Shown: one piece after another, positions 10,852 through 20,338 of the stretch
How the letters are laid out: the number at the start of each line of letters is the position of its first letter
How positions within the stretch are numbered: the stretch's first letter is position 1
NCBI GenBank assembly: GCA_028868695.1
Contig: JAGWTZ010000016.1
Span: forward strand, 1-59,981
Reading direction: 5' to 3'
DNA length: 59,981 bases
Origin: Alphaproteobacteria bacterium
GTDB lineage: Bacteria; Pseudomonadota; Alphaproteobacteria; Rhizobiales; Aestuariivirgaceae
Position numbers and translations under genes: made by a program
The notes under the pieces: generated by a model
Told to the model about the DNA's origin: nothing
The model's input: the letters and a program-made list of their open reading frames with translations, nothing else
Database searches by the model: none

Positions 10852-11556
10852 ATGGATGTGAAAGTCCTCCGCCTCGCCACCGTCGATTCCACCAACTTGG
10901 AGGCCCGGCGCCTCGCCGAAGGCGGGGAGCAGGGGCCGCTGTGGATCGTGGCGGACGAACAAACCGCCGGCCGCGGCCGCCTCGGCCGGTCTTGGGTGTC
11001 TGAGCCCGGCAATCTTTACTCCACGCTGCTGTGGCCCAGCTCCGCCCCGCAAGGAGCGCTGGCCCAGCTCTCTTTCGTGGCCGCCATCGCCGTTCACGAG
11101 ACTGCAACCCGTTTCGCAAATCCTTCCAGCATCTCATTGAAATGGCCAAATGATTGCCTTCTCGGCGGGGCCAAGTTCTGTGGCATCCTCGCCGAGGTGA
11201 TCCGCCCCGGCCTGGTGGCCATCGGAATCGGCATCAACATTGCCCATGTGCCCGAAGGCCTGCCTTACAAGGCAGCCCGCCTGCAGGGGGCAGGGGTTGA
11301 TGCGGTTTTTCAGCAACTCTCGCCAAGCCTTTCACATTGGCTGGAAATCTGGCGCGAAGGGCAGGGCTTCGCCGCCATCCGCAAGGCCTGGGAAGAGCGC
11401 TGCGCCCATCTTGGCCAGCCCGTCACCGTGGATGAATTGCCCGGCCGCTTCCTGGGGTTGGCTGAGGATGGTGCGCTGGTTTTTGCGCCGGAAGAAGGCG
11501 CCCCACGCCGCGTCTATGCAGGAGACGTGCGGGTAGGCTATCAAGCCGGGCCATGA
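10852..11556 (+). CDS. birA: Biotin--[acetyl-CoA-carboxylase] ligase
   Basis: Biotin protein ligase (234 aa), which forms biotinyl-AMP and transfers biotin to the lysine of carboxylase carrier proteins. The biotin/ATP loop GRGRLGR is at residues 40-46 and KWPND at 97-101; GIGINI follows in the core. There is no N-terminal helix-turn-helix, so it is the monofunctional short form and not a repressor like the E. coli protein. The last codons overlap the rnj start by four bases (ATGA), indicating coupled translation. Confidence 0.93.
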   Translation: MDVKVLRLATVDSTNLEARRLAEGGEQGPLWIVADEQTAGRGRLGRSWVSEPGNLYSTLLWPSSAPQGALAQLSFVAAIAVHETATRFANPSSISLKWPNDCLLGGAKFCGILAEVIRPGLVAIGIGINIAHVPEGLPYKAARLQGAGVDAVFQQLSPSLSHWLEIWREGQGFAAIRKAWEERCAHLGQPVTVDELPGRFLGLAEDGALVFAPEEGAPRRVYAGDVRVGYQAGP

Positions 11557-13217
11557 ACGCAAAAAAGAGACTGGACCAATCGCCGGACCTCGTGTTGCTG
11601 CCGCTGGGCGGCACCGGCGAGATCGGCATGAATTGCTATTGCTATGGCGTGGGCCCGGCAAGCGCGCGCGAATGGCTGATGGTCGATCTCGGCGTGAAAT
11701 TCGGCGATGAGCGCGACCCCGGCGTGGACGTGATCCTGCCGGATGTTGGCTTCATCACCAAGAACCGCAAGAAGTTCCAGGGCCTTGTGGTCACCCACGC
11801 GCATGAGGATCACATCGGCGCCATCGCCCATCTCTGGCCGCAGCTGCAATGCGAAGTGCATTGCACGCCCTTCGCCGCCGAGCTTCTGAAGCTGAAGCTG
11901 ATCGAGCATGGGCTGGATGAGGAAGTGCCCGTCATCACCCACAAGCCCGGCGCCAAGTTCCACCTTGGCTCCTTCAAGCTTGAGTTCATTCCCGTCACCC
12001 ATTCCATCCCGGAATCCTGCGCCCTGTTCATCGACACGGCCCACGGCAACGTGCTGCATTCGGGCGATTGGAAGATTGATCTTTCCCCCCAGCTTGGCCA
12101 CCACATCGCAGAGAAGCGCTTGCGCGAACTGGGCGAGAAAGGCGTGGATGCGCTGGTCTGTGATTCAACCAATGTGCTGCGCGAAGGCCTCTCACCTTCC
12201 GAGAAGGATGTGGCCGCCACGCTGCACCACATCATTGCCCATGCTCCGGGCCGCGTGGCGGTCACCACTTTTGCCAGCCATGTGGAGCGCATTTCCTGCG
12301 CCGTGCGCGCCGCGCGCGCCGCCGGCCGCGAAGTGGTGATCGCCGGCCGCGCCATGCGCAACACCATCGAAGCGGCGCGCAAATGCGGCTACCTGAAGGA
12401 TGCAGGCGCCTTCCTTGATATTGAGGAATTCGGCTATCTGCCCAATGACCGCATCATGCTGCTGTGCACCGGCAGCCAGGGCGAGCCGCGCGCCGCCATT
12501 GCCCGCATCGCCGAGGACAGCCACCCGCAAATCGCGCTGGAGAAGGGCGATCTCGTCATCTTCTCGGCCCGCACCATTCCCGGCAATGAGAAGGAAGTGG
12601 GCGCCGTCATCAACAATCTCTCGAAGTTGGACATTGATGTGATCACGCCTGATGAGGCGCTGGTGCATTCTTCTGGCCACCCCAGGCAGGGCGAACTCAG
12701 GCAGATGTATGAGTGGGTGAAGCCCAAGGTTCTGGTGCCCATGCATGGCGAGCCGCGCCACTTGCGCGCCCATGCGAAATTCGCCGCCGCCCAAGGCATC
12801 GCTGAAACCCTGATCCTTGAGGATTTCAAGATCGCCCGCCTGACGCCTGGTGCCGCCGAAATCATCGACGAGGCCCCGGGCGGCCGCCTGCATTTGGATG
12901 GCAAGTTGATCGTGCCTGCGGAAGATGGCCCCGCCCGCCAGCGCCGCAAGCTTTCCTTCGCGGGCATCGTGCACGTCAGCCTGCAGGTGAGTGAAAAACT
13001 TGATCTGCGCGACGTGGTGTTGAAGGCCGATGGCTTGCCCGCCCACATGGAACCCGATCTGGAGGAACTGGCGGAAGACGCCTTCACCGCCATGCCCCGC
13101 GCCCGCCGCAAGGATGATGCCACGGTGGAGGAAGCGGTGCGCACCGCCATCCGCCGCGCCTGTGATGACATCTGGGGCAAAAAACCTGTGTGCAAGGTCA
13201 CCGTGTTGCGCAGTTGA
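11553..13217 (+). CDS. rnj: Ribonuclease J
   Basis: Metallo-beta-lactamase/beta-CASP exo- and endoribonuclease (554 aa) for mRNA turnover and rRNA maturation. The zinc-binding motif THAHEDH is at residues 81-87; the second metal ligands are in HSGDWKID, and the beta-CASP motifs include LCTGSQGEPRAA, FSARTIPGNE and HSSGHPRQGEL followed by VLVPMHGE. Length matches the family. In relatives the order nuoN-birA-rnj is followed by an epimerase gene, DUF1467 and proS; here a YqhA-like gene follows. Confidence 0.95.
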   Translation: MNAKKRLDQSPDLVLLPLGGTGEIGMNCYCYGVGPASAREWLMVDLGVKFGDERDPGVDVILPDVGFITKNRKKFQGLVVTHAHEDHIGAIAHLWPQLQCEVHCTPFAAELLKLKLIEHGLDEEVPVITHKPGAKFHLGSFKLEFIPVTHSIPESCALFIDTAHGNVLHSGDWKIDLSPQLGHHIAEKRLRELGEKGVDALVCDSTNVLREGLSPSEKDVAATLHHIIAHAPGRVAVTTFASHVERISCAVRAARAAGREVVIAGRAMRNTIEAARKCGYLKDAGAFLDIEEFGYLPNDRIMLLCTGSQGEPRAAIARIAEDSHPQIALEKGDLVIFSARTIPGNEKEVGAVINNLSKLDIDVITPDEALVHSSGHPRQGELRQMYEWVKPKVLVPMHGEPRHLRAHAKFAAAQGIAETLILEDFKIARLTPGAAEIIDEAPGGRLHLDGKLIVPAEDGPARQRRKLSFAGIVHVSLQVSEKLDLRDVVLKADGLPAHMEPDLEELAEDAFTAMPRARRKDDATVEEAVRTAIRRACDDIWGKKPVCKVTVLRS

Positions 13218-13231
13218 ATGGGGGAAACGGC

Positions 13232-13726
13232 ATGAGCGCCAAAACACTGTTCCAATTCTTGTCCTTCTTCCGCTGGCTGATGCTGGTGTTCTGCTTCGGG
13301 CTGGCTTTGGCGCTTTCGGCCTTCGCCTATGAGTTTGCGCTGAAGCTGTGGAAATTCGCCCTCGCCATTCCCTCCATGGATGACGTGGATGCCGTGCTCG
13401 GCCTGCTGGGCCTGGTGGATCACGCGCTGGTGGCGGGGCTTGTGGTCATGGTCATGCTTTCCACCTTTTCGTCCTTCATTGAGAACCAGGATGACGAGCA
13501 GGGGCAGGTGTCCTGGCTATCGTCCATTTCCTTTGGTGCGCTGAAGACCAAGCTGGCCGCCACCATCACCGCCATCGGCGCCATCACCTTGCTGGAACAT
13601 CTGTTTCAGGATTCAGCGCTCAACCCCGTCAACGTGGGGCTGGAACTGGCGGTGGAGCTGGTGCTGCTGCTGGTCTTCGTGGCCTTCGCGGTTCTGGATG
13701 GCTTGGCCAGCCGCCGCCCACACTGA
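13232..13726 (+). CDS. YqhA/UPF0114-family membrane protein
   Basis: A 164-residue integral membrane protein. Three or four hydrophobic segments (about residues 12-35, 56-78, 105-125, 135-158) are separated by the family signature LVDHALVAGLVVMVMLSTF and, further on, ISFGALKTKLAATITAIGAI, both characteristic of UPF0114 (YqhA). No biochemical function is established. The ATG at 13232 is preceded by GGGGGAAA; upstream in-frame codons overlap rnj and lack such a site. Confidence 0.8.
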   Translation: MSAKTLFQFLSFFRWLMLVFCFGLALALSAFAYEFALKLWKFALAIPSMDDVDAVLGLLGLVDHALVAGLVVMVMLSTFSSFIENQDDEQGQVSWLSSISFGALKTKLAATITAIGAITLLEHLFQDSALNPVNVGLELAVELVLLLVFVAFAVLDGLASRRPH

Positions 13727-13797
13727 AACAGCCGCTGGCCAGCAACAGCTTTTCGCCCTAGCATGGCGCAGATCGGGGGCTGCAAGCGGAGAGTACC

Positions 13798-14604
13798 ATG
13801 GCGCAGGCAGACAAGATCTTTTCCAGCTCAATCGCTTCCATCTACGATGACCTGATGGGCCCTGTGTTCTTCGCGCCCTATGCCGAAGACCTCGGGCGCC
13901 GCGCCTCTGCGTTGAAACCCGCCACCATTCTCGAAACGGCAGCGGGCTCAGGCATCTCAACTGAGGCGCTGGTGAAGGCCGCACCGGGCGCAGCGCTCAC
14001 CGCGGTGGATCTCAACCAGGCGATGATTGATGTCGCCAGCGCCAAGCCCGGCCTCAACAAGGTGCAGTGGCAGGCCTGTGACGCCACCAAGCTGCCCTTC
14101 GCCGATGGGCTGTTTGATCTTGTGGCCTGCCAGTTCGGCGTGATGTTCTTCCCCGACAAGGTGGCCGCCTTTGCGGAAACCCGCCGCGTGCTGAAACCGG
14201 GCGGCAGCTTCATCTTCAGTGTTTGGGACGCGCTGGATGTGAACCCCGTGCCCGACGCCGTCTTGTGGGAGCTTGCCAAGCTCTTTCCCGCCAATCCGCC
14301 CAGCTTCATGCGCCGTTTGCCCCATGGCTTCTTCGATGTGCCGGAATTGACGCGCGCCCTTCTCGCCGCCGGGTTCTCCAAGGTGGCGGCAGAGCATGTG
14401 GAGCTTGCCTGCAACGCGCCATCAGCCCGCCATCTCGCCATCGCCCTTTGCCAGGGCACGCCGATGCGCCCGGAAATTGAGGCCCTGAGCCCCGGCCGGC
14501 TGGAGGAAGTAACTGAAGCCGTTGCCGCGGGCCTGGCCCGCAAATTCGGCAATGGCGAGGTCCGCTCTACCATGCAAGCCATTGTGTTCGAAGCCAAAAG
14601 CTGA
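13798..14604 (+). CDS. Class I SAM-dependent methyltransferase
   Basis: A 268-residue Rossmann-fold methyltransferase of the UbiE/Methyltransf_11 type. Motif I is ILETAAGSGIST (about residues 43-54), followed by the acidic end of strand 2 in AVDLNQAMIDVA and the later DATKLPFADGLFDLVACQFGVMFF region that corresponds to motifs II-III. LKPGGSFIFSVWD is the usual post-motif III loop. The substrate cannot be read from the sequence. The gene stands alone between the yqhA-like gene and parC, with its own spacing on both sides. Confidence 0.85.
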   Translation: MAQADKIFSSSIASIYDDLMGPVFFAPYAEDLGRRASALKPATILETAAGSGISTEALVKAAPGAALTAVDLNQAMIDVASAKPGLNKVQWQACDATKLPFADGLFDLVACQFGVMFFPDKVAAFAETRRVLKPGGSFIFSVWDALDVNPVPDAVLWELAKLFPANPPSFMRRLPHGFFDVPELTRALLAAGFSKVAAEHVELACNAPSARHLAIALCQGTPMRPEIEALSPGRLEEVTEAVAAGLARKFGNGEVRSTMQAIVFEAKS

Positions 14605-14665
14605 GCGGCGCTGGCGCTGATTTCAAACCTGCAACGGCGATTCAAGCTGTGGTACAGCGGCTGCC

Positions 14666-16912
14666 ATGGCCAAACGTGATTCTGCCCCAACGCCTCCGCC
14701 GCCACCGCCCCAGCCGATTGAGCTGAAGGACGCGCTGGAAGAGCGCTACCTTGCCTATGCCTTGTCCACCATCATGCACCGCGCGCTGCCTGATGTGCGC
14801 GACGGCCTGAAGCCCGTTCACCGCCGCCTGCTGCATGTGATGCGCCTGCTGCGGCTGGACCCCAACACCGCCTTCAAGAAATCCGCCAAGATCGTGGGCG
14901 ACGTGATGGGCGGCTATCACCCGCATGGCGACCAGGCGATCTATGAGGCCATGGTGCGCCTCGCCCAGGATTTCTCCTCGCGCTATCCGCTGGTCGACGG
15001 GCAGGGCAATTTCGGCAACATCGATGGCGATGGCGCCGCCGCCTACCGCTACACCGAAGCGCGCATGACCGACGTGGCCCGCCTGCTGCTGCAGGATCTG
15101 GATGAGGCCACCGTTGATTTCCGCCCCAACTATGACGGCACGCTGGAAGAGCCAGTGGTGCTGCCCGGCGCCTTTCCCAACCTTCTCGCCAATGGCGCCA
15201 CTGGCATTGCCGTGGGCATGGCCACCTCAATCCCGCCGCACAATGTGGCCGAGATTTGTGATGCCGCCCTGCACCTGATCAAGACGCCCGGGGCAGGGGT
15301 GGAGAAGCTCACGCAATTCGTTCTGGGGCCTGATTTCCCCACCGGCGGCATCATCATCGACAGCCGCGACAGCATCATCGAAGCCTACAAGACGGGCCGC
15401 GGCGGCTTCCGCGTGCGCGCCAAGTGGGCAAAGGAAGAGCTGCCGCGCGGCGGCTGGCAAATCGTCATCACCGAGATTCCCTATCTCGTGCAGAAGAGCC
15501 GCCTGATCGAGCGCATGGCCGAACTGCTCACCGAAAAGAAGCTGACGCTTCTGGGCGATGTGCGCGATGAAAGCGCTGAAGACGTGCGCATCGTGCTGGA
15601 ACCAAAGACCCGCAATGTCGATGAGAACGTGTTGATGGAGCAGCTGTTCCGCAACACCGAGCTGGAGAGCCGCTTCCCGCTCAACATGAATGTGCTCTCG
15701 CAGGGCAAGGTGCCCAAGGTCATGTCGCTCAAGGATGTCTTGCGCGAATGGCTGGACCACCGCCGCGAGGTGCTGCAGCGCAAATCCCGCCACCGGCTGG
15801 AGGAGATTGCCCACCGGCTTGAAATCCTCGGCGGCTATCTCATCGCCTATCTCAACATTGATGAGGTGATCCGCATCATCCGCGAGGAGGATGAGCCCAA
15901 GCCCGCCCTGATGAGGCGCTTCAAGATCAGCGATGTGCAGGCCGAGGCTATCCTGAACCTGCGCCTGCGTGCCTTGCGCAAGCTTGAGGAAATGCAGATC
16001 CGCACCGAGCATGATGAGCTCATCAAGGAGCAGGCGGGCCTGAACAGCCTGCTCAAATCCGATGACAGGCAATGGGCCACCATCAGCGACGACATCAAGG
16101 CCCTGAAGGAAACCTATTCCAAGAAGACGCCGCTGGGCCGCCGCCGCACTGATTTTGCCGAAGCGCCGGAGATCGACGCTGATTTCGAACAGGCGATGAT
16201 CGAGAAGGAGCCCATCACCGTGGTCTGCTCCGACAAGGGCTGGATCAGGGCCATGAAGGGCCACATCGAGGATATGTCCACCCTGTCCTACAAGGATGGC
16301 GATACGGGCAAATTCGTCGTCCCGGCCCAGACGACAGACAAGATCATGCTGTTCTCGTCCTCCGGCAAGTTCTTCACGCTGGAGGCCTCGAAGCTGCCAG
16401 GCGGCCGCGGCCATGGCGAACCCTTGCGCCTGATGGCCGATGTCGATGCGGCTGATGCCATCGTGGCGCTGTTTGTCTTTGAGCCAGGCGCGAAGCTGCT
16501 TCTGGCTTCAACCGAGGGTGATGGATTCATCGTCGGGCAAGAGGAATGTCTCGCAAATACGCGGAAGGGTAAACAGGTGCTTAACGTCAAGGTGCCTGCC
16601 GAGGCTGTGGTTTGTTCGACGATTCCACCCAACGCTGATCATGTCGCCACGGTGGGAGACAACCGCAAGCTGCTGGTGTTCAAGCTGGCCGAATTGCCGG
16701 AAATGCAGCGCGGCAAGGGCGTGCGCCTGCAGAAATTCAAGGATGGCGGCCTGTCTGATGCCCGTGCCTTCAATCTGGCCGAAGGTCTTGCCTGGGTGGA
16801 CGGGTCAGGCCGCAATTGGAACGTGCAGGATTTGGCTGAATGGATAGGTGAAAGGGCCCAGGCCGGGCGGCTGCCGCCCCGCGGCTTCCCCAAGACAAAC
16901 AAGTTCAATTGA
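14666..16912 (+). CDS. parC: DNA topoisomerase IV subunit A
   Basis: Subunit A of topoisomerase IV (748 aa), which decatenates daughter chromosomes with ParE. The catalytic tyrosine is Tyr129 in [11 protein letters not shown]; the quinolone-region residues lie in [17 protein letters not shown] just upstream. A proline run (residues 8-15, mostly Pro) precedes the winged-helix domain and is probably a flexible tail. The C-terminal third has the beta-propeller repeats expected of ParC, but no GyrA box, which supports ParC over GyrA. Confidence 0.93.
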   Translation: MAKRDSAPTPPPPPPQPIELKDALEERYLAYALSTIMHRALPDVRDGLKPVHRRLLHVMRLLRLDPNTAFKKSAKIVGDVMGGYHPHGDQAIYEAMVRLAQDFSSRYPLVDGQGNFGNIDGDGAAAYRYTEARMTDVARLLLQDLDEATVDFRPNYDGTLEEPVVLPGAFPNLLANGATGIAVGMATSIPPHNVAEICDAALHLIKTPGAGVEKLTQFVLGPDFPTGGIIIDSRDSIIEAYKTGRGGFRVRAKWAKEELPRGGWQIVITEIPYLVQKSRLIERMAELLTEKKLTLLGDVRDESAEDVRIVLEPKTRNVDENVLMEQLFRNTELESRFPLNMNVLSQGKVPKVMSLKDVLREWLDHRREVLQRKSRHRLEEIAHRLEILGGYLIAYLNIDEVIRIIREEDEPKPALMRRFKISDVQAEAILNLRLRALRKLEEMQIRTEHDELIKEQAGLNSLLKSDDRQWATISDDIKALKETYSKKTPLGRRRTDFAEAPEIDADFEQAMIEKEPITVVCSDKGWIRAMKGHIEDMSTLSYKDGDTGKFVVPAQTTDKIMLFSSSGKFFTLEASKLPGGRGHGEPLRLMADVDAADAIVALFVFEPGAKLLLASTEGDGFIVGQEECLANTRKGKQVLNVKVPAEAVVCSTIPPNADHVATVGDNRKLLVFKLAELPEMQRGKGVRLQKFKDGGLSDARAFNLAEGLAWVDGSGRNWNVQDLAEWIGERAQAGRLPPRGFPKTNKFN

Positions 16913-17043
16913 AGCTTCTGGTTAAAACTCGATCAACCACTCCCTGTTAGCTTGCAGCCAGGGCCGGGGGGCTCTGCGCAAGCGGCAAGGGTTGGGCGCC
17001 TTGTTGAACCGCGCGATGGTGTCGAGGGAAGTTTCGAACTGAC

Positions 17044-17805
17044 ATGCAGGGTAGGAGATTTTGGGTTGAACTCGGCGTCATCCAGCACGAACCTGGGGAT
17101 GCCGTGGAGACAAGCCCCGCCAGCGAGAAAAAGCGCTTTGAGGCGGGCGGCGTTCGCGTAACCAGCGGCAACATCGGCACAGAGATTAAGTGGCACGCCC
17201 AAACGCGCTGCATCTCCTCGCTGTTTGTGGTTCTGGAATGGCTGCGCGGCGCGCGCGCGCCCTTCGTGCTGCGCTATTATGTTTCCGGCTGGTTTGAGGA
17301 ATTCTACAAGACTGCGGGCGAAGCCTCGCAGCGCATCGAGGCCATCATCGCCAGAGGCGACCGCCACTTCCCCGTGCGCACCTTTGTGGAGGAGGTGGAG
17401 CCGGTCAAAACGGTACTTGCGCCTCTGCTGGTCGACGCCCTCAATGCGAAAGATCACGTTGACGACTACAGCGTGGATTGCGTCTACAATCGCATGGCAA
17501 GCCGGTTCGACGTATTGAGGGTTGGCAAGAAATCACTCATAGCGCGAGTCTATGGTGATGTTGAGAGCTCGCATCCCAGGCAAACCATTGGCTCGTATAG
17601 CGATGCGGTGAGTGCAGGCTATCGCGAAGTGCTCGAAAGTGGCAAACCTCGCACCGATCATGTGCTTGCCGCGCTCCGGTTCCCCAACAACTCGGTCTAT
17701 TGGGTCCCTTACCACAGGCTCATTTTGCCAAAGCATGGAAACGCCAGTGTTGATGGCGTCAAAGTGATCTCACAATTTGGAAAGATCGGCTTCAAGGTGA
17801 TTTGA
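17044..17805 (+). CDS. Uncharacterised protein, possibly PAS-like
   Basis: A 253-residue soluble protein not assigned to a named family. The C-terminal half has a pattern seen in alphaproteobacterial PAS-like proteins: RFDVLRVGKKSLIARVYGD, then spaced Tyr residues (GSYSDAVSAGYREVLESG), PRTDHVLAALRF and a terminal WVPYHRLILP strand. The first 50 residues look unstructured and the true start may be further in; the ATG at 17044 has GAGGGAA 13 bases upstream. Its 3' end overlaps the convergent gene at 17770 by 36 bases. Base composition falls below the surroundings in the second half, so the pair may have been acquired. Confidence 0.6.
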   Translation: MQGRRFWVELGVIQHEPGDAVETSPASEKKRFEAGGVRVTSGNIGTEIKWHAQTRCISSLFVVLEWLRGARAPFVLRYYVSGWFEEFYKTAGEASQRIEAIIARGDRHFPVRTFVEEVEPVKTVLAPLLVDALNAKDHVDDYSVDCVYNRMASRFDVLRVGKKSLIARVYGDVESSHPRQTIGSYSDAVSAGYREVLESGKPRTDHVLAALRFPNNSVYWVPYHRLILPKHGNASVDGVKVISQFGKIGFKVI

Positions 17806-18543
17806 GCTAGCGCCGAGCTTGGCCAATACACCATTTGGATTTGCTTGATTGGTCACAGGCTCATCGACAAACTGCTCAATGTGCAACCGTTCCGCAACAG
17901 TCAAATATTCGACGGGTTCCACGCCGTCTGAATGCCACAGCCATCGCAAGAAGCCACGTTCGATGAATGGATATCCCATGCGGCCGGGGTATCCCCTTGA
18001 GGCGATCGACTGGCTGGTGAGAGCCCACATCGCGTCGAAGTCCCATTTCAGCATAGCGAGCAAGGCACCCATGACTGAAAAATCTGCGACGGCGTCTTTG
18101 CTCTTAATGGACTTATCCATCCAGACTTCACCATGATAAACCAGCTTGCCCCGCAGCCGTTCTGAAATTGATCCTGCGGGCGGTTTTATGTGGCTCGGCA
18201 CCATCAGCTCATCACGCCGCATGTAAACGCCAATCATGTAATTGCCGCACCATTCCGCGAGGCTGACGTCAATATTGTCAAAGCGGTAGGCTTGCAGGCC
18301 GACAACCTTGTTGTCGCAATTTTTCAAGGCCATCCAGAATGCGCGTTCCTTGGAAAAATCACAGACGCGGTAGTCATGCATCGGCCCTGGCTCAATATTT
18401 CTGGCTGCGCGCTTCACAGCAGCGTATTCTGCCATGTCATTGCTTACAACCACAGCAAGGCCGCCGTCGTTCAGTGCGCCTTCAAGGCGTAGAACAGTTT
18501 TGCAGATTCCAAGTGGATTCTTCAGTCCGCAATTCTCTGACAT
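17770..18543 (-). CDS. Uncharacterised protein, weak GNAT-like features
   Basis: A 257-residue protein from the ATG at 18543 (an in-frame GTG at 18579 would add 12 residues). No family is recognised with certainty. The middle (DNKVVGLQAYRFDNIDVSLAEWCGNYMIGVY region) and the later FSVMGALLAMLKWDFDAMWALTS and GYPGRMGYPF stretches recall acyl-CoA N-acyltransferase folds, but the acetyl-CoA loop is not clear. It runs convergent to the gene at 17044 with overlapping 3' ends, and the DNA is lower in GC than the neighbouring parC and bpt genes. Confidence 0.6.
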   Translation of the reverse strand: MSENCGLKNPLGICKTVLRLEGALNDGGLAVVVSNDMAEYAAVKRAARNIEPGPMHDYRVCDFSKERAFWMALKNCDNKVVGLQAYRFDNIDVSLAEWCGNYMIGVYMRRDELMVPSHIKPPAGSISERLRGKLVYHGEVWMDKSIKSKDAVADFSVMGALLAMLKWDFDAMWALTSQSIASRGYPGRMGYPFIERGFLRWLWHSDGVEPVEYLTVAERLHIEQFVDEPVTNQANPNGVLAKLGASSNHLEADLSKL

Positions 18544-18606
18544 GGGCCCCAATCTTTTGAACTGCTTTGATTTTTCCACAAATCAACTGATTTGCCAAAG
18601 GCAAAA

Positions 18607-19344
18607 TCAAGCCCCCCCATGCCAAACCCAGCCTTCAGGGCCCAGGCGCTCTTGCGGCAGGAAGCGGGCCTTGTAGGCCATTTTGGGCGAGCCGGGCACC
18701 AGATAGCCTAGATAAAGATAGGGAAGGTTGAGGCGCTGCGTGCGCTGGATGCTGTCCAATATGATGAAGGTGCCGGGGCTGCGCTGCGCCAGGCCGGGGT
18801 CGAAGAAGGAATAGATCAGCGATAGCCCATCAACCAGGATATCCACCAGCACGCAGGCCGCCAGCGTGCCGCCCAGCGGATGTTCACGCTTGTAGCGGTA
18901 TTCGATCAGGCGGCTGTCCACCACGGTTTCATCAATCATCGCCGCAAAATCGAGAACCGACATGTCGGCCATGCCGCCGTCTGAATGGCGCGTGTCGATA
19001 TAGCTGCGGAAAAGCTCATAGTGTTCGGCGGTGGCCTGGGCGGGTGCGGCGCGCGAAACCAAATCGCTGTTGGCGCGCAGCACCCGGCGGAAGCTCTTGC
19101 TCCAGTCGAATTCCTTCACCGGTATGCGCGTCGAGGTGCAGGCGGCGCATTGGTCACAGGCCGGCTTGTAGGCGATGTTCTGGCTGCGGCGGAAGCCGGC
19201 GTGGGAAAGCTGGCTGGCCAGTTGCCGCGCGTCCTGTCCCATGAGATGGGTGAACACCTTGCGCTCTTCCCGCCCCGGCAAATAGGGGCAGGGCGTGGCC
19301 GCGGTAATGAAGAATTGCGGAAAATTCCGGCGCTCAACTGACAT
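18607..19344 (-). CDS. bpt: Aspartate/glutamate leucyltransferase (N-end rule)
   Basis: Aminoacyl-tRNA-protein transferase (245 aa) that adds leucine from Leu-tRNA to proteins with N-terminal Asp or Glu, marking them for ClpAP degradation. Features: the N-terminal FFITAATPCPYLPGREERKVFT, the Cys cluster ACDQCAACTSTRIPV near residues 60-75, and a C-terminal GNAT-like domain with YLYLGYLVPGSPKMAYKARF. The MSVERRNFPQFF start at 19344 matches the family and has GGGGG before it; in-frame extension upstream would run into the promoter of the divergent gene. Usually near parC and hemB in relatives, as here. Confidence 0.92.
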   Translation of the reverse strand: MSVERRNFPQFFITAATPCPYLPGREERKVFTHLMGQDARQLASQLSHAGFRRSQNIAYKPACDQCAACTSTRIPVKEFDWSKSFRRVLRANSDLVSRAAPAQATAEHYELFRSYIDTRHSDGGMADMSVLDFAAMIDETVVDSRLIEYRYKREHPLGGTLAACVLVDILVDGLSLIYSFFDPGLAQRSPGTFIILDSIQRTQRLNLPYLYLGYLVPGSPKMAYKARFLPQERLGPEGWVWHGGA

Positions 19345-19438
19345 CCCCCAAATATCCAACTTCTCGGCAAGCCGCGCAAGACCATTGGCAGCCGCGGCAC
19401 TTTCGCTTATTTGAGCGCGGCAGGAAGAGGAGAAGGCT

Positions 19439-20311
19439 ATGGCTGTGAACTGCGCGTGGATTGGCTTGGGCGTGATGGGCTTTCCCATGGCGGGGCATTT
19501 GGCCAAGAAGGGTGGCGCGGCGCTCACAGTCTATAACCGCTCCGGCGGCAAGGCCGCCAAATGGCAGTCCACGCATGGCGGCAAAACCGCGCCCACCCCG
19601 CGCGCCGCTGCCGAAAGCGCGGATTTCGTTTTCGCCTGCGTGGGCAATGATGATGACTTGCGCGCCGTGACCATTGGCGGGGAGGGCGCTTTCCACACCA
19701 TGAAAAAAGGCGCGGTGTTCATTGATCACACCACTGCCTCGGCCGATGTGGCGCGCGAGCTGGCGGCGGAAGCCGCCAAACGGGGCCTAGGTTTCATCGA
19801 CGCGCCTGTCTCGGGCGGCCAAGCGGGGGCGGAGAATGGCGTTCTCACCGTGATGTGCGGCGGCGATGAGGCAACTTATGCCAAGGCCGAACCGCTGATC
19901 ATGAATTTCGCGCGCATGTCGAAGCTGCTGGGCCCGTCGGGTTCTGGCCAGCTCGCCAAGATGTGCAACCAGATCGCCATCGCAGGCCTCGTGCAGGGCC
20001 TTGCCGAATGCGTGCAATTCGGCATGAAGGCGGGGCTGAACATGGAGGATGTGATCGCCGTCATCTCCAAGGGCGCAGCCGGAAGCTGGCAAATGGAAAA
20101 CCGCCACAAGACCATGATCGCCGGAAAGTTTGATTTCGGCTTCGCGGCGGATTGGATGCGCAAGGACTTGGGGATTTGCCTCGACGAAGCCCGCAAGAAC
20201 GGCGCGGTGCTGCCCGTGACCGCACTGGTCGACCAGTTCTACGCCGAAGTGCAAAAGATGGGCGGCGGCAGGTGGGATACGTCGAGCTTGATTGCGAGAT
20301 TGATGAGGTAG
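19439..20311 (+). CDS. NAD(P)-dependent 3-hydroxyisobutyrate-dehydrogenase-family oxidoreductase
   Basis: Beta-hydroxyacid dehydrogenase (290 aa). The N-terminal Rossmann motif is GLGVMG at residues 9-14; the substrate-binding signature DAPVSGGQAGAENG, and the catalytic lysine Lys174 in GQLAKMCNQI are both present. Family members oxidise 3-hydroxyisobutyrate, reduce tartronate semialdehyde or glyoxylate; substrate cannot be fixed here. A strong ribosome-binding site (GGAAGAGGAGAAGG) precedes the ATG. It is divergent from bpt across 94 bases. Confidence 0.88.
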   Translation: MAVNCAWIGLGVMGFPMAGHLAKKGGAALTVYNRSGGKAAKWQSTHGGKTAPTPRAAAESADFVFACVGNDDDLRAVTIGGEGAFHTMKKGAVFIDHTTASADVARELAAEAAKRGLGFIDAPVSGGQAGAENGVLTVMCGGDEATYAKAEPLIMNFARMSKLLGPSGSGQLAKMCNQIAIAGLVQGLAECVQFGMKAGLNMEDVIAVISKGAAGSWQMENRHKTMIAGKFDFGFAADWMRKDLGICLDEARKNGAVLPVTALVDQFYAEVQKMGGGRWDTSSLIARLMR

Positions 20312-20338
20312 CATTTCAAAACGAATTTGCATACTCGG

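Noticed and set aside
9480-11012. A 510-codon open frame on the minus strand
   Set aside because: Antisense to nuoN and the start of birA, with Gly/His/Arg/Gln-rich low-complexity translation.
16933-17457. A minus-strand frame opposite the start of the gene at 17044
   Set aside because: It starts inside the plus-strand gene and has no ribosome-binding site. The plus-strand frame has protein-like strands and helices and was preferred, although its N-terminal 50 residues remain uncertain.
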